64,000 nucleotides of DNA from Deltaproteobacteria bacterium (GCA_021815305.1 JAKAHC010000002.1:62001-126000), one strand, 5' to 3'; numbered from the stretch's first letter, positions 33,601-41,301 are shown. Notes: generated by a model not told the origin, from the sequence alone. Translations and numbers: made by a program.

Positions 33601-36600
33601 ACGCCATCCACGATCCCGTGAGGTGCACGTTCACCGCCTCCCGGTACTCGTCGAAGTGCCCTTCCTCGTACACGGAGCCGAACACTACGGGACCGGACAC
33701 CCCGGCATTGTTGTAAAGAACGTCGATCCGGCCGAACTCTTTTTCGATCCGCTCGAACATTTCCCCCACGTACTTGGGATCGGACACGTCCCCCTGGACG
33801 GTGAGGGTCTGGTTCGTCAGCCCCATGTGGCGGATGAGGGCGTCCATGTCCTCCTGCGTCTCGAGGAGGGGGGCAGGCCTCCTTCCCGTGATCACCACGT
33901 TCCCGCCGCGGAGCGCGGCCTCGAGGGCGAGGGAGCGGCCCATGCCGGTGCCTCCCCCGGTGATCACGACGACCTTCCCCGCGAGGGAAGTGTCCGGGTA
34001 CTGCACATGACGGTAGGTGTGGGTCCTCGCGGTCATGCCGCGGATCAGGTGGCTGGCCCTCGCGGGGTTCCCCTCCTTTTCCAGAGAAGCGAAGAGGGTC
34101 ATGAGAGGGTCGGCGACAGGGTATTCCGCGTACACCTCCGGAATCCGGCGGCGGGTTTCCGGCGGAAGGGACTGGAAGAAGCGGTACGCCTCCAGGGTGC
34201 CCTTGACCGCCGCGGAGAACTGGCGCTCGATCGAAAGCTTTTCGTCGGGGAACGCCGCGTCGCGCACGAACCGGCATGCGAGCAGGGCGGGGATCGCATC
34301 GTCGAAACGCCCCGATGCCATCCCGTCCAGCAGGCGCTGCACGAACCCCTGCTCGAAGACCCAGTGAACGCAGTCGTTCCCGTCGATGACCTTCCCCGAG
34401 GGGCGCGACAACTCCCGGACGACGTGGACCGTGCGTGGCTCGGCACCCCCGGCCGCGCCGCCTGCGCTTCCCGGACCGCTCCCCGGGGGTTGTCGGGCCA
34501 GTGCGTTCGCGCGAGACAGCAATTTCGACAGGGCGAGCGCCTTGGGGCCCGCCCAGTCCTCCGCCGCCACCTCGCCGCCGGCGACGGTCAGTCCCTCGAA
34601 CGCGGGGTCCGCGCCGAGGGCGTAGGAACGAACCGCCACCGCGAGGAGACGTTGCGCCTCCTCGCGGCAAGGTTGCGGCGTATTCGCGGAATCGACCACC
34701 TTTCTCAGGATCTGCATCGCACGGTCGGCGTCTCCTTCGTCCAGGGTGGCGCGTCCCTTCGCGGTTTCCTCGCGGGCGATCTCTCCGTGCGCCGACGACA
34801 GGGCTTCCGATACCAATCGCCGGTATCGTTCGCCCATTTCCCGGGCGCGGGAGAGGACCGCCGCGACCTTTCCCTCGTCGCCCTTGAAGAAGTTCGAAAG
34901 CTCCTCTTTGCGGAAATCGTCCGGTTCGTAATCGTCGCTGAGAATCCGGTCAAAGTATCCGAAGTCGCGGTCCGCCCCGGCCTGCGCCACGATGTACCGG
35001 TTCAGGTCGCTCAGGGGGGCGGGGCCGTCCTTGGGCGGGATCGCATTGTACGCGGACTCGCACAGCACTGCGACCATGTGGGGGTAGCCGAACACCCACT
35101 CGAGGATCGGGTGGAGGATCGACTGGTACACCACGTGGGGACGTCGGGCGTTCCGATCGAGGAACGCCCGGGTCAGAAAGATCCGGGGGAGCGCGCCCTT
35201 TTCGTTCCGGAAACGTTTTTTCCCCTCCCATACGAGGCGGCCGTTCTTTTCGACGAGGAGGACTTCGCAGGCGGGACGCGCGTTCTCCCGCCGGAAACCG
35301 TCCTCTTCCCCCAGGTCGACCACGCGGACGGTGATCTTTCCGCGTGCGAGGAGGGAGGCGATGCGCCCGCCCACCTTGCCGGCCTGCGCCGCGTCGATAC
35401 CTCGCAGGATCTCCGGGGCGGGCCGTTCCGAAAGGAGCGATATCACCTCGGCAAGGGTCTTCCTCGGGAGGGGAGTCACGGCGTCGGAACGGATCTTCCC
35501 CTCGATGAGGGCGGCGATCTCCGCGATTTCCACGAAGGAGATGGGGCGATCGCCGGGAGCTTTTTTCGAGATGGGATGCCGTCGACTCTCCGGGGGGTCG
35601 TCAGGGGGAAGGATCGTCAGGAAGGAGGACTGGGAGGGGTCCTTCGCGAGGAATCTTCCCACCCACTCCTGCCCTCCGGGCGAAGCGGCGACGGCCCCGA
35701 ACATCCTGGCATCGTTGCGCAGACCCTCGAGGAACCCCTTCTCATAACCGTAACGCAACGCCACGAGGATGTCCCGTGCCGCGGCCCGGCGCGCCGCCGG
35801 GAGGTCGGAGGCCGTATCATTCGTCGGGGTGGGGGCCGAGAGGATCTCCCGGACTTCCGGGCGCGAGAACAGGGCCGACAGTTCCCCCGTCTGCGCCGAG
35901 GCGATCCCGTCCCAATCCCGTCGGGGGGTCGCACGTACCCCGTCGGCGAAGCTCCTTGCGATCGCGACCGCGCGGGAAAGGGCTTTCGCGGAGGGTGCGA
36001 ACTCGTCGGCAAGCCCCGCCGCCACGGCGGCGTGCCCGTCCAGGGGTTCCCCGTTGACGCACATCCCGGACGCCGCCCACGGTCCCACGAGGCGGGGCAG
36101 GCGCTGCAACCCGCCGTAGCCGGGGATGATGCCGAGTTTCACCTCGGGCTGCCCCAGCAGGGCGTTCTCCGTGACGATGCGGTAATGGGCGCTCATGGCG
36201 AGTTCGTTGCCGCCTCCCAGGGCGAAGCCGTCGATCAGCGCCACCACGGGGACGGGAAGGTTTTCCAGTTCGGTGAAAGCGGAAATGTTTTTCCAGGCGA
36301 GCGCGTCCACGCTTTCCGCGGTCTTTCCCAGGAACTCCTTGACGTCGGCGCCCGCCACGAAGGCGCGCCCCGCCCCGGTGAGGACGATCGCCTTGACGCT
36401 CCTTCCCCCGATCGACCCGAGGGCGGCCGTTTCGCGCACGACGGCGGCGAACTGGGAGAGGAGATCCTCGCTCAGGGCGTTGAGAGCTTCGGGCCGCGTC
36501 AGCGTCACTACGGCGATGTCCGCAAGGACGCGCACGTCGACGAACTTCCCCGCCGCGGAGTCGGCCTGCTGGACGACATCCCCCCGGAACGCGTTCTCGT

Positions 36601-38350
36601 AGTCGCGCAGCGTGCGCCCCGGCCGGTCCGCCTGCACGAGCGCCACCCCCTTGGGCTTCCGCATCGTGCCGTCCAGCATCTTCTGCTGCAGCGCGGGGAG
36701 GCCGGCGAGGTCGGTGATGTCCAGATCTTCCTGGTCCATCACGATTCTCTGCGATGCGAGCAGTCGCACCACCTCCGCCGCCTGGCTGGCGTGGTACATG
36801 TGCGACCCGCGGATGGCGAGGTCGGCCTTTCCCCGCACCACGACCACGCCGCACGGCATGACGTCCTTTTCGTCGAAGTCCCGCGCCACGAAGGTGCTGA
36901 AGTGCAGGGTGCTCTGGTCCGCGCGGTCCACGACCAGGTCCGGGCTCACCCGGCCCCCGAAGACCTTCCACAGCGCCTTGCCCAGGGACTGCGCGTGCCG
37001 CAGGAACCCCGAGGCGTACTCCGGGTCGGGACGGCCGTCGGGCGACAGCGGGTCCGGCATGTCCTCCGGGAACGTGAAGCCGTCGAGGTCGAGCACATGG
37101 GTCGGCGGGATCCCCATCTTCGAGAGCGCGGCGATTCCGCGTTTTTCCTTCGAAGCGGAGGCAAGGACGACCACTTCGGCGGAACGATCTTTCGCCGCGC
37201 GGACGAATTCCCGTGCGGACCGGTCGGCGCCCCAGACCAGGACGCGCCGTCCCGGAGGGAGGCCGACCCCGTCGAGGACGGCGTCAGGCCGTGCGGACCG
37301 GAAGAGAACCTGCTTCTGCCTCATCCAGACCCATCGGGCATCCATTACGAACCGACGCCCCGCGGTGAAAAACGTCTCCTTGTATTCCCCTTTGAGTCCC
37401 TTGCCGGTCGCGCCGAAAAATACGAGCGATCCCCCGGGGGCCAGGACGGATACCAGGAGCGGGAAATTCCCTCCTCCCGTGTGCTCGAAGACCTTGTCTA
37501 CGGGGCGGCCGCCGTTTGCGTCCCGGACGGCGCGGCGGAACGGCTCCGTCCTGCGCTCCCAATCCTCGAACGGCATGCCTGCCGGAATCAACCCGAAAAC
37601 CTCCCCGGGCAGGGATCGCCGGTCCAGGAAAGTGTCCGCCATCCCCCGTCGGATCAGTTCCCCGGCGAGCTGGCCGTTGGACCCCATCAGTAGAACCTTC
37701 GCCCCGAGACCCTTGGCGATCTGGGCGCCCGGGAAACTCGTCCCCTTGCCGCCGCCCATCACCAGCACGGCATCGCCTGGACGGACCTCCAGGCGCTCCA
37801 CCATGGCCCGGTAGGCGGTTCCGTACGTCAACAGCACTGCGGCGAGCCGTTCGGGGGTATGGCCGAGAAGCGGTTCCGGCACCGGGATCGCCCGTTCCTC
37901 GTCCACCGCGGCGAACTGGGCGTTGAACCCGTCGTGCGTCTCGTACCCCCGGATGTTGCGTCCCGTCCACGAGTCGAGGATGACCGCCTGGCCGACCTTC
38001 ACGGAACGCACTCCCGGTCCGGCGTCCACGACGATTCCGAGAGCGTCGCTGCCCGGGATATGCACCGATGCGGGATCCCCTTTTCCGAACACGGGAACCG
38101 GAAGTCCCAGGGCGGCGAAATTCGTGTTGAAATTGGGCCCGGTCGCAAGCAGGGAAACGAGGACCTTCCCCGCGTCGATCGCCGCGAGGCGGGGTGCGGG
38201 TACGCGCTCCACCTGCAGGGACCTGCCGGGAGGGCCGTACCGTTCGCGGCGGATCGTCAGCGCCAGCATCGTTTCGGGCAGGGGGGTCCCGAGGGTCGGC
38301 GGAACGCCGATCGGCCAGGATTTTCCTCGCGGTGCGTGGGGAACGGACAT
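30605..38350 (-). CDS. Giant multidomain MDR-crotonase-SDR fusion enzyme (2581 aa)
   Basis: A single uninterrupted frame. Residues ~28-360: zinc-independent MDR reductase like crotonyl-CoA carboxylase/reductase (GPNFNTNFAALG, IPGSDALGIV, NIRGYETHDGFNAQF, DARWVWMRQKQVLF). Residues ~365-585: a second MDR nucleotide-binding half (FGKALWKVFGGRVSPDLVVD, RGSHMYHASQAAEVVRL). Residues ~600-935: crotonase with oxyanion loop and both catalytic Glu (716 in GGGNE, 736 in GQPEV). About 940-1450: helical, unassigned. Residues ~1455-1720: SDR 1 with TGGGTGMG and NNAG but Tyr1625 and Lys1632 seven apart. About 1755-1960: SDR 2, cofactor and catalytic motifs lost. About 2012-2260: SDR 3, TGGMVNLG, NNAG, Ser2171, Tyr2185/Lys2189. 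The rest is unassigned. No signal peptide or membrane helix. The start has AAGGAG 6 nt upstream; the longer frame is rejected. The activities suggest reductive or oxidative chemistry on acyl-CoA, substrate unknown. Confidence 0.88.
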   Translation of the reverse strand: MSVPHAPRGKSWPIGVPPTLGTPLPETMLALTIRRERYGPPGRSLQVERVPAPRLAAIDAGKVLVSLLATGPNFNTNFAALGLPVPVFGKGDPASVHIPGSDALGIVVDAGPGVRSVKVGQAVILDSWTGRNIRGYETHDGFNAQFAAVDEERAIPVPEPLLGHTPERLAAVLLTYGTAYRAMVERLEVRPGDAVLVMGGGKGTSFPGAQIAKGLGAKVLLMGSNGQLAGELIRRGMADTFLDRRSLPGEVFGLIPAGMPFEDWERRTEPFRRAVRDANGGRPVDKVFEHTGGGNFPLLVSVLAPGGSLVFFGATGKGLKGEYKETFFTAGRRFVMDARWVWMRQKQVLFRSARPDAVLDGVGLPPGRRVLVWGADRSAREFVRAAKDRSAEVVVLASASKEKRGIAALSKMGIPPTHVLDLDGFTFPEDMPDPLSPDGRPDPEYASGFLRHAQSLGKALWKVFGGRVSPDLVVDRADQSTLHFSTFVARDFDEKDVMPCGVVVVRGKADLAIRGSHMYHASQAAEVVRLLASQRIVMDQEDLDITDLAGLPALQQKMLDGTMRKPKGVALVQADRPGRTLRDYENAFRGDVVQQADSAAGKFVDVRVLADIAVVTLTRPEALNALSEDLLSQFAAVVRETAALGSIGGRSVKAIVLTGAGRAFVAGADVKEFLGKTAESVDALAWKNISAFTELENLPVPVVALIDGFALGGGNELAMSAHYRIVTENALLGQPEVKLGIIPGYGGLQRLPRLVGPWAASGMCVNGEPLDGHAAVAAGLADEFAPSAKALSRAVAIARSFADGVRATPRRDWDGIASAQTGELSALFSRPEVREILSAPTPTNDTASDLPAARRAAARDILVALRYGYEKGFLEGLRNDARMFGAVAASPGGQEWVGRFLAKDPSQSSFLTILPPDDPPESRRHPISKKAPGDRPISFVEIAEIAALIEGKIRSDAVTPLPRKTLAEVISLLSERPAPEILRGIDAAQAGKVGGRIASLLARGKITVRVVDLGEEDGFRRENARPACEVLLVEKNGRLVWEGKKRFRNEKGALPRIFLTRAFLDRNARRPHVVYQSILHPILEWVFGYPHMVAVLCESAYNAIPPKDGPAPLSDLNRYIVAQAGADRDFGYFDRILSDDYEPDDFRKEELSNFFKGDEGKVAAVLSRAREMGERYRRLVSEALSSAHGEIAREETAKGRATLDEGDADRAMQILRKVVDSANTPQPCREEAQRLLAVAVRSYALGADPAFEGLTVAGGEVAAEDWAGPKALALSKLLSRANALARQPPGSGPGSAGGAAGGAEPRTVHVVRELSRPSGKVIDGNDCVHWVFEQGFVQRLLDGMASGRFDDAIPALLACRFVRDAAFPDEKLSIERQFSAAVKGTLEAYRFFQSLPPETRRRIPEVYAEYPVADPLMTLFASLEKEGNPARASHLIRGMTARTHTYRHVQYPDTSLAGKVVVITGGGTGMGRSLALEAALRGGNVVITGRRPAPLLETQEDMDALIRHMGLTNQTLTVQGDVSDPKYVGEMFERIEKEFGRIDVLYNNAGVSGPVVFGSVYEEGHFDEYREAVNVHLTGSWMASLEAARIMEAQDGGGTIVMVGTFYSESIHRHVLHAYPGRLPYTCAQSAKLALGDYLSWTLAGKGITVLSLNPSAVSTERIRRGTGVFDKGAKARARIGRTVPPEALERDTLDRTVGRAFVDPRDFAALALAVAEGPFRRTVGGVRLPMGGVTYEQPPGVLPSPAALSRYPDMVGKVALAVVGRALSGDLPLIEASATSLARAGAAVVLTGNRVETLEALALEINARGGEGTATVSPVSLSHAAQVQELFDGLPRLDLLLYFTGSVDWKRALTALSHDEWTARVEEFGAMPRFFCWQAERRMDKEGTDGTIVLVGPDLSGVPSIRERNLVQVFQAMLRPAVATEAMERALMRKAQTDGTSPSHVSNINIDLVLPGRTDGRNRQARPEATAASVLWLLEEGKRVSGAVLLPDEQNAVPSLPPEPKETPGKVSGKVAVVTGGMVNLGKEISLRLAGEGATVVIGSRYPPTGSTDPEQAKKAREEFAAADAALATMRRAGGRALWVNTDIARPGNVHALLHEARNRFGRVDLLVNNAGVGGNFSRLDEVMRDHRVNFAAVLSINFLGAWEAVAEAREIMRRQHSGGAIVNVSTHYADHPYLFRAIYTVSKILLKALTRASREELARENVHLTDVAPTLIAGPRMDWVLRNYAARFSAAFDEVPSFSETTRKELTEHFLRSFDGTLHLEGQKSAKAAFLALLRSRKLSGRTRESMEAWYGRIEEWLRSTVPAAPPENAQVAEAVLFAAKDGQFLENPFIAITTLPPFATFPPAQGALRVLAAGEPGLVVSSGNAGPLHRRLHDALARKGARLTSVSDAESPPGHAVIARPVPGSSPKGGRSRETQHRALDLADARVVEPWMDNTLMGGRPPAFALLLAGTTTGNGNLLAFDTTEKRRTIAHVQKLIALLAESSRAVRDGGHLVVAGPPEGPGESLLLLAALRQAVRTFLAEQHFLLPVKTIRVSFLVSPPAGGEKILEDEVLKILSGGASPRVDPMPVGYVRP

Positions 38351-38527
38351 GGGGGACTCCTTCGTTCCGGGATGACGGGAAACCGCACGGCGCGTCCCAT
38401 GCGCCCCCGTTGGATGCACGATGCAGGGGATATTCTTCGCAGCCAAACATCATTTTGAACGGGCCGGGCGGAAATGCAACGTCCGAGGAAATCCGGGGGA
38501 GGAAAGGGGAAAGGCCAAAGGTGCATA
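38351..38527. other. Intergenic region upstream of the giant gene
   Basis: Gap between the giant minus-strand gene and the cold-shock promoter, which point away from each other. It must hold the giant gene's promoter. A TTCAAA and GAATAT pair 18 nt apart on the minus strand (about 38420-38452) is the best candidate but is weak. No open frame with a ribosome site. Confidence 0.3.
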
Positions 38528-38557
38528 TTGACCCCGTCCGCAATTCCTGTATACGAT
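38528..38557 (+). promoter_or_regulatory. Sigma-70 type promoter for the cold-shock gene
   Basis: TTGACC as -35, then either TATACG (16-nt spacer) or TACGAT (18-nt spacer) as -10. Transcription from here would give a 5' leader of about 245 nt before the cold-shock ATG, the length typical of cspA-type mRNAs whose leader senses temperature. Confidence 0.5.
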
Positions 38558-38564
38558 ACGTCTG

Positions 38565-38810
38565 AGCAAGCGGCGGAACGCGCGCCGTGGTGACCCAGGG
38601 CCTTAAGAGGATCCCCGGTTTGTCGACGCAACCCGTCGGACCACGCCACGCTATTCCAAAGAGGATTCGGTGTCTGGCTCAGCGAGAGCGCCGGAAGCGG
38701 CTCTCCTGGCTGCGGAGCGGGGACGACCCGGCCGGCCGAACGTACGGGGGCGGCGTAACGCCCGGACCAAAGCAGACCGCCCCGCGGGGCAGCAAAAAGG
38801 AGCGTTTCGG
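38565..38810 (+). promoter_or_regulatory. Long 5' leader of the cold-shock gene
   Basis: No gene is seen between the promoter and the cold-shock ATG. The region is GC-rich and can form small stems (for example GAGAGC / GCTCTC near 38687-38708). By analogy with cspA it may be a structured, temperature-responsive leader; no conserved cold-box was recognised. Confidence 0.35.
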
Positions 38811-39011
38811 ATGGCGACTGGCACGGTAAAGTGGTTCAACGATGCGAAGGGGTTCGGGTTCATCACGGAAGAGGGCGGGGAGGACATTTTCGTCCACTTC
38901 AGCGAGATCAAGGGGGACGGGTTCCGCACCCTGGCCGAAGGCCAGCGCGTGGAGTTCGAGGTCACCTCCGGCCCGAAGGGGAAAAAGGCGGCGAACGTCC
39001 GCAAGGCCTGA
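38811..39011 (+). CDS. Cold-shock protein, CspA family
   Basis: 66 residues, one OB-fold cold-shock domain. RNP1 is KGFGFIT and RNP2 is DIFVHFS; the first residues [18 protein letters not shown] are canonical. It binds single-stranded RNA/DNA and melts secondary structure. Start has a strong AAAAAGGAG site; the frame extends upstream for 47 codons but that part does not belong. Long leader and candidate terminator suggest a single-gene transcript. Confidence 0.95.
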   Translation: MATGTVKWFNDAKGFGFITEEGGEDIFVHFSEIKGDGFRTLAEGQRVEFEVTSGPKGKKAANVRKA

Positions 39012-39015
39012 TTTC

Positions 39016-39034
39016 CCGCCCCGGAAAGGGGCGG
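39016..39034 (+). terminator. Candidate terminator hairpin after the cold-shock gene
   Basis: 7-bp stem CCGCCCC / GGGGCGG with GGAAA loop, 5 nt after the stop codon. Followed only by CTTCC rather than a T-run, so termination may be partial or need Rho. Confidence 0.4.
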
Positions 39035-39071
39035 CTTCCGCGGGGCAGAATCCATCGCGTGCGGGGGCATC

Positions 39072-40187
39072 ATGAGGATGCGCATCGGGGTTCCGCGGGA
39101 GAAGAAGGACGGTGAGAACCGGGTGGCCATGACGCCGGCGGGCGCGCGAGCATTGCGCGCCGCCGGCGCCGAGGTCGTCGTGGAAACCGGCGCCGGGGAT
39201 TCCAGCGGTTTCCCCGACCGGGAGTATCGGGAGTCGGGTGCCGCCGTGGTCCTCGACGCTGCGCAAGCATGGTCGGCCGACCTCGTGGTCAAGGTGAAAG
39301 AGCCTCTCCCCTCCGAATTCCGGCATCTGTCCCCATCCGGCGCGCTGTTCACTTTCCTCCATCTTGCGGCCTTTCCCGAACTGACGGCGGAGCTTCTGTC
39401 GCGGCGGGTCGCCTCCATCGCCTACGAAACGGTGTCGGCGGATGGCGGGCTCCCCATCCTGCGCCCGATGAGCGAAGTCGCGGGAAAGATCTCCCTCCAG
39501 GTGGGCGCCCGGGGTCTCGAAAAAGCTTGCGGAGGACGGGGCGTGCTGCTGTCCGGAGCGGGCGGTTCCCCTCCCGGGGATGTGTGCGTGCTCGGGGCGG
39601 GAGTTGCGGGGAGCTGCGCGGCGCAGGTTGCCTCCGGTGTCGGAGCTTCCGTCACGGTGCTGGACGTCCGGCCCGAAAAACTCGCGAACGCGAAAGCGTT
39701 GTGCGGGGAACGGGTCCGGACGGTGCCGTCCTCCCCCGAAGCGGTCGGTGCCGCCGTGCGGCAGGCCGACCTCGTCATCTCAACGGTGCTCCGGGTGGGG
39801 GAGCGGGCCCCCATGCTCCTGACAAGGGATACCCTGCGTGCGATGCGCCCGGGATCGGTCGTGGTCGACATCGCCATCGACCAGGGCGGGTCGTTCGAGA
39901 CCTCCCGTCCGACGACGCACGAGGCCCCGTATTACCTGGAGGAAGGAATCGTCCACTACTGCGTGGCGAACATGCCCGCGGCGGTGCCGCGGACTTCCAC
40001 GCAGGCGCTGACCGCGGCGACGCTGCCGTACCTCCTGCAGTTCGCGCGAAAGGGAGTTCTCGACGCGTTGCGGTCGGACGAGGGGTTGCTCGCGGGACTC
40101 AACACCTGCGGGGGGCACATCACCTGCGGAGGGGTGGCGAAGGCGTACGGCAGGGAGTGCGTGCCGCCGCGGGAAGCGCTCCCATAG
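39072..40187 (+). CDS. ald: Alanine dehydrogenase
   Basis: 371 residues, the usual size. The N-terminus MRIGVPREKKDGENRVAMTPAG is diagnostic; the substrate-binding Lys is in VKVKEPL and the catalytic His in FTFLHLAAFPEL. The NAD-binding VLGAGVAGSCAAQVA carries the GxGxxG pattern (A in place of the second-last Gly). It interconverts alanine and pyruvate with NAD. Two ATGs (39072 and 39078) both have GGGGG upstream; the first is used. It converges on coaE with 27 bp between stops. Confidence 0.93.
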   Translation: MRMRIGVPREKKDGENRVAMTPAGARALRAAGAEVVVETGAGDSSGFPDREYRESGAAVVLDAAQAWSADLVVKVKEPLPSEFRHLSPSGALFTFLHLAAFPELTAELLSRRVASIAYETVSADGGLPILRPMSEVAGKISLQVGARGLEKACGGRGVLLSGAGGSPPGDVCVLGAGVAGSCAAQVASGVGASVTVLDVRPEKLANAKALCGERVRTVPSSPEAVGAAVRQADLVISTVLRVGERAPMLLTRDTLRAMRPGSVVVDIAIDQGGSFETSRPTTHEAPYYLEEGIVHYCVANMPAAVPRTSTQALTAATLPYLLQFARKGVLDALRSDEGLLAGLNTCGGHITCGGVAKAYGRECVPPREALP

Positions 40188-40214
40188 GCATGTCCCGGGG
40201 GTGCATCCCGCCCG

Positions 40215-40811
40215 CTACGGACCGAGCAGGATCCGCGCGATCCGCCGGACCTGCCGGCGGGTGTTCTCCAGGCTCCCGGAGTTGTCGATCACGTAATCCG
40301 CGGAACGGGCCTTTTCCTCCGCGTCCATCTGGGCGCCGATCCGGGCGACGGCCTGTTCCCGGGTGATCCCGTCGCGGTCCATCAAGCGGCGAACCTGGAT
40401 TCCCTCGTCGCACCGGACCGAGATCACTTTCCCTAAGATCCCTTTCCTTCCGGTTTCGTAGACGAGCGCCGCCTCGACGATGGCGGCGCGGTGCCCTTCC
40501 CGGGAGAGTGCCGACAGGGCCTCCTTCATGGCGTCGAGGATGGCGGGGTGCGTGATTTCCTCGAGACGCGCGCGATGCTCGGCGTTCGCGAAGACGATCT
40601 CGCCGAGACGCTTGCGGTCGATGGCGCCGTCGGGGCGAAGGATCGCGGCGCCGAACGCCTCGATCACGCGGCGATAGGCGCGTTCCCCCGGAGCGGTCAC
40701 CTCCCGGGAGATCCGGTCGACGTCGAGCATGGGGATCCCTTCTTCCCGGAACATGGCGGCAACGGAGCTTTTCCCGGAGCCGATGTTGCCCGTCAGGCCG
40801 AAGACCCGCAT
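40215..40811 (-). CDS. coaE: Dephospho-CoA kinase
   Basis: 198 residues. P-loop GLTGNIGSGKSS at the N-terminus, then DVDRISREVTAPG and RLGEIVFANAEHRARLEEITHP, all family hallmarks. It phosphorylates dephospho-CoA in the last step of CoA synthesis. The start is fixed by the P-loop. There is no ribosome site; instead TATAAT ends 7 nt before the ATG, suggesting a leaderless transcript. Upstream, divergent, is the SCP2 gene. Confidence 0.93.
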   Translation of the reverse strand: MRVFGLTGNIGSGKSSVAAMFREEGIPMLDVDRISREVTAPGERAYRRVIEAFGAAILRPDGAIDRKRLGEIVFANAEHRARLEEITHPAILDAMKEALSALSREGHRAAIVEAALVYETGRKGILGKVISVRCDEGIQVRRLMDRDGITREQAVARIGAQMDAEEKARSADYVIDNSGSLENTRRQVRRIARILLGP

Positions 40812-40818
40812 GGCGCGG

Positions 40819-40824
40819 ATTATA
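40819..40824 (-). promoter_or_regulatory. -10 element (TATAAT) of coaE, probably leaderless
   Basis: Perfect TATAAT on the minus strand, 7 nt before the coaE ATG, with no Shine-Dalgarno sequence. The -35 region is poor (CCCTTC at 17 nt). Confidence 0.5.
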
Positions 40825-40868
40825 CCACCGGTTTCCCGGGGGAAGGGCGGCCGGCGTGCCGTGTGCCG

Positions 40869-40897
40869 TTGACAACCCCGGGGTCGGAGTGTACGGT
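40869..40897 (+). promoter_or_regulatory. Possible promoter for the SCP2-sirtuin gene pair
   Basis: Consensus -35 TTGACA, 17-nt spacer, weak -10 TACGGT, about 52 nt before the SCP2-domain start codon. Confidence 0.35.
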
Positions 40898-40949
40898 CGA
40901 GGCGTAATGAACGGCAGTTCATTCCACGAGTTCCGGCCGGGAGGGGAGC

Positions 40950-41270
40950 ATGGCGGAGACCACGGTCCAGGAGTTCTTCGAAGGATTGGCGGAGAAGTTG
41001 AACGGGAAGCCGGAAAAGATCGCCGGCATGAAGTGCGTCTACCAGTTCCGGGTCGGGAACGCCGCGTACCGTGTCGCCCTGGACGAAGGGAAAGCCGGCG
41101 TTGCGGCGGGGGAGGCGGTGTCGCCGAACTGCACCGTCACGATGGCGGAGCCCGATTTCCTCGATCTCATTTCGGGAAAACTGAACGGCCAGATGGCTTT
41201 CCTCACCGGGAAGCTCAAGGTGGCCGGCGACATGGGGCTTGCCCTCAAGCTGGGATCGTTCCTCGGCTGA
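40950..41270 (+). CDS. SCP2 sterol-binding domain protein
   Basis: 106 residues, a single SCP2 domain: CVYQFRVGNAAYRVALDEGK, CTVTMAEPDFLDLISGKLNG and the C-terminal LKVAGDMGLALKLGSFL. SCP2 folds bind lipids or acyl chains in a hydrophobic tunnel; bacterial ligands are mostly unknown. GGGAGGGG ribosome site. The sirtuin gene starts 31 bp later on the same strand, so the two are likely co-transcribed. Confidence 0.88.
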   Translation: MAETTVQEFFEGLAEKLNGKPEKIAGMKCVYQFRVGNAAYRVALDEGKAGVAAGEAVSPNCTVTMAEPDFLDLISGKLNGQMAFLTGKLKVAGDMGLALKLGSFLG

Positions 41271-41301
41271 AACGGGAAACTTCACGGGAGGTCACGCGGC
41301 C

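Noticed and set aside
33137-37693. A 1518-codon open frame on the plus strand opposite the giant enzyme
   Set aside because: It mirrors the codon pattern of the minus-strand gene, has no ribosome site or recognisable domain, and long antisense frames are expected at this GC content.
30605-38350. The giant gene as a modular polyketide or fatty-acid synthase
   Set aside because: No ketosynthase, acyltransferase or acyl carrier (DSL-type) motif was found; the domains are CoA-type MDR, crotonase and SDR.
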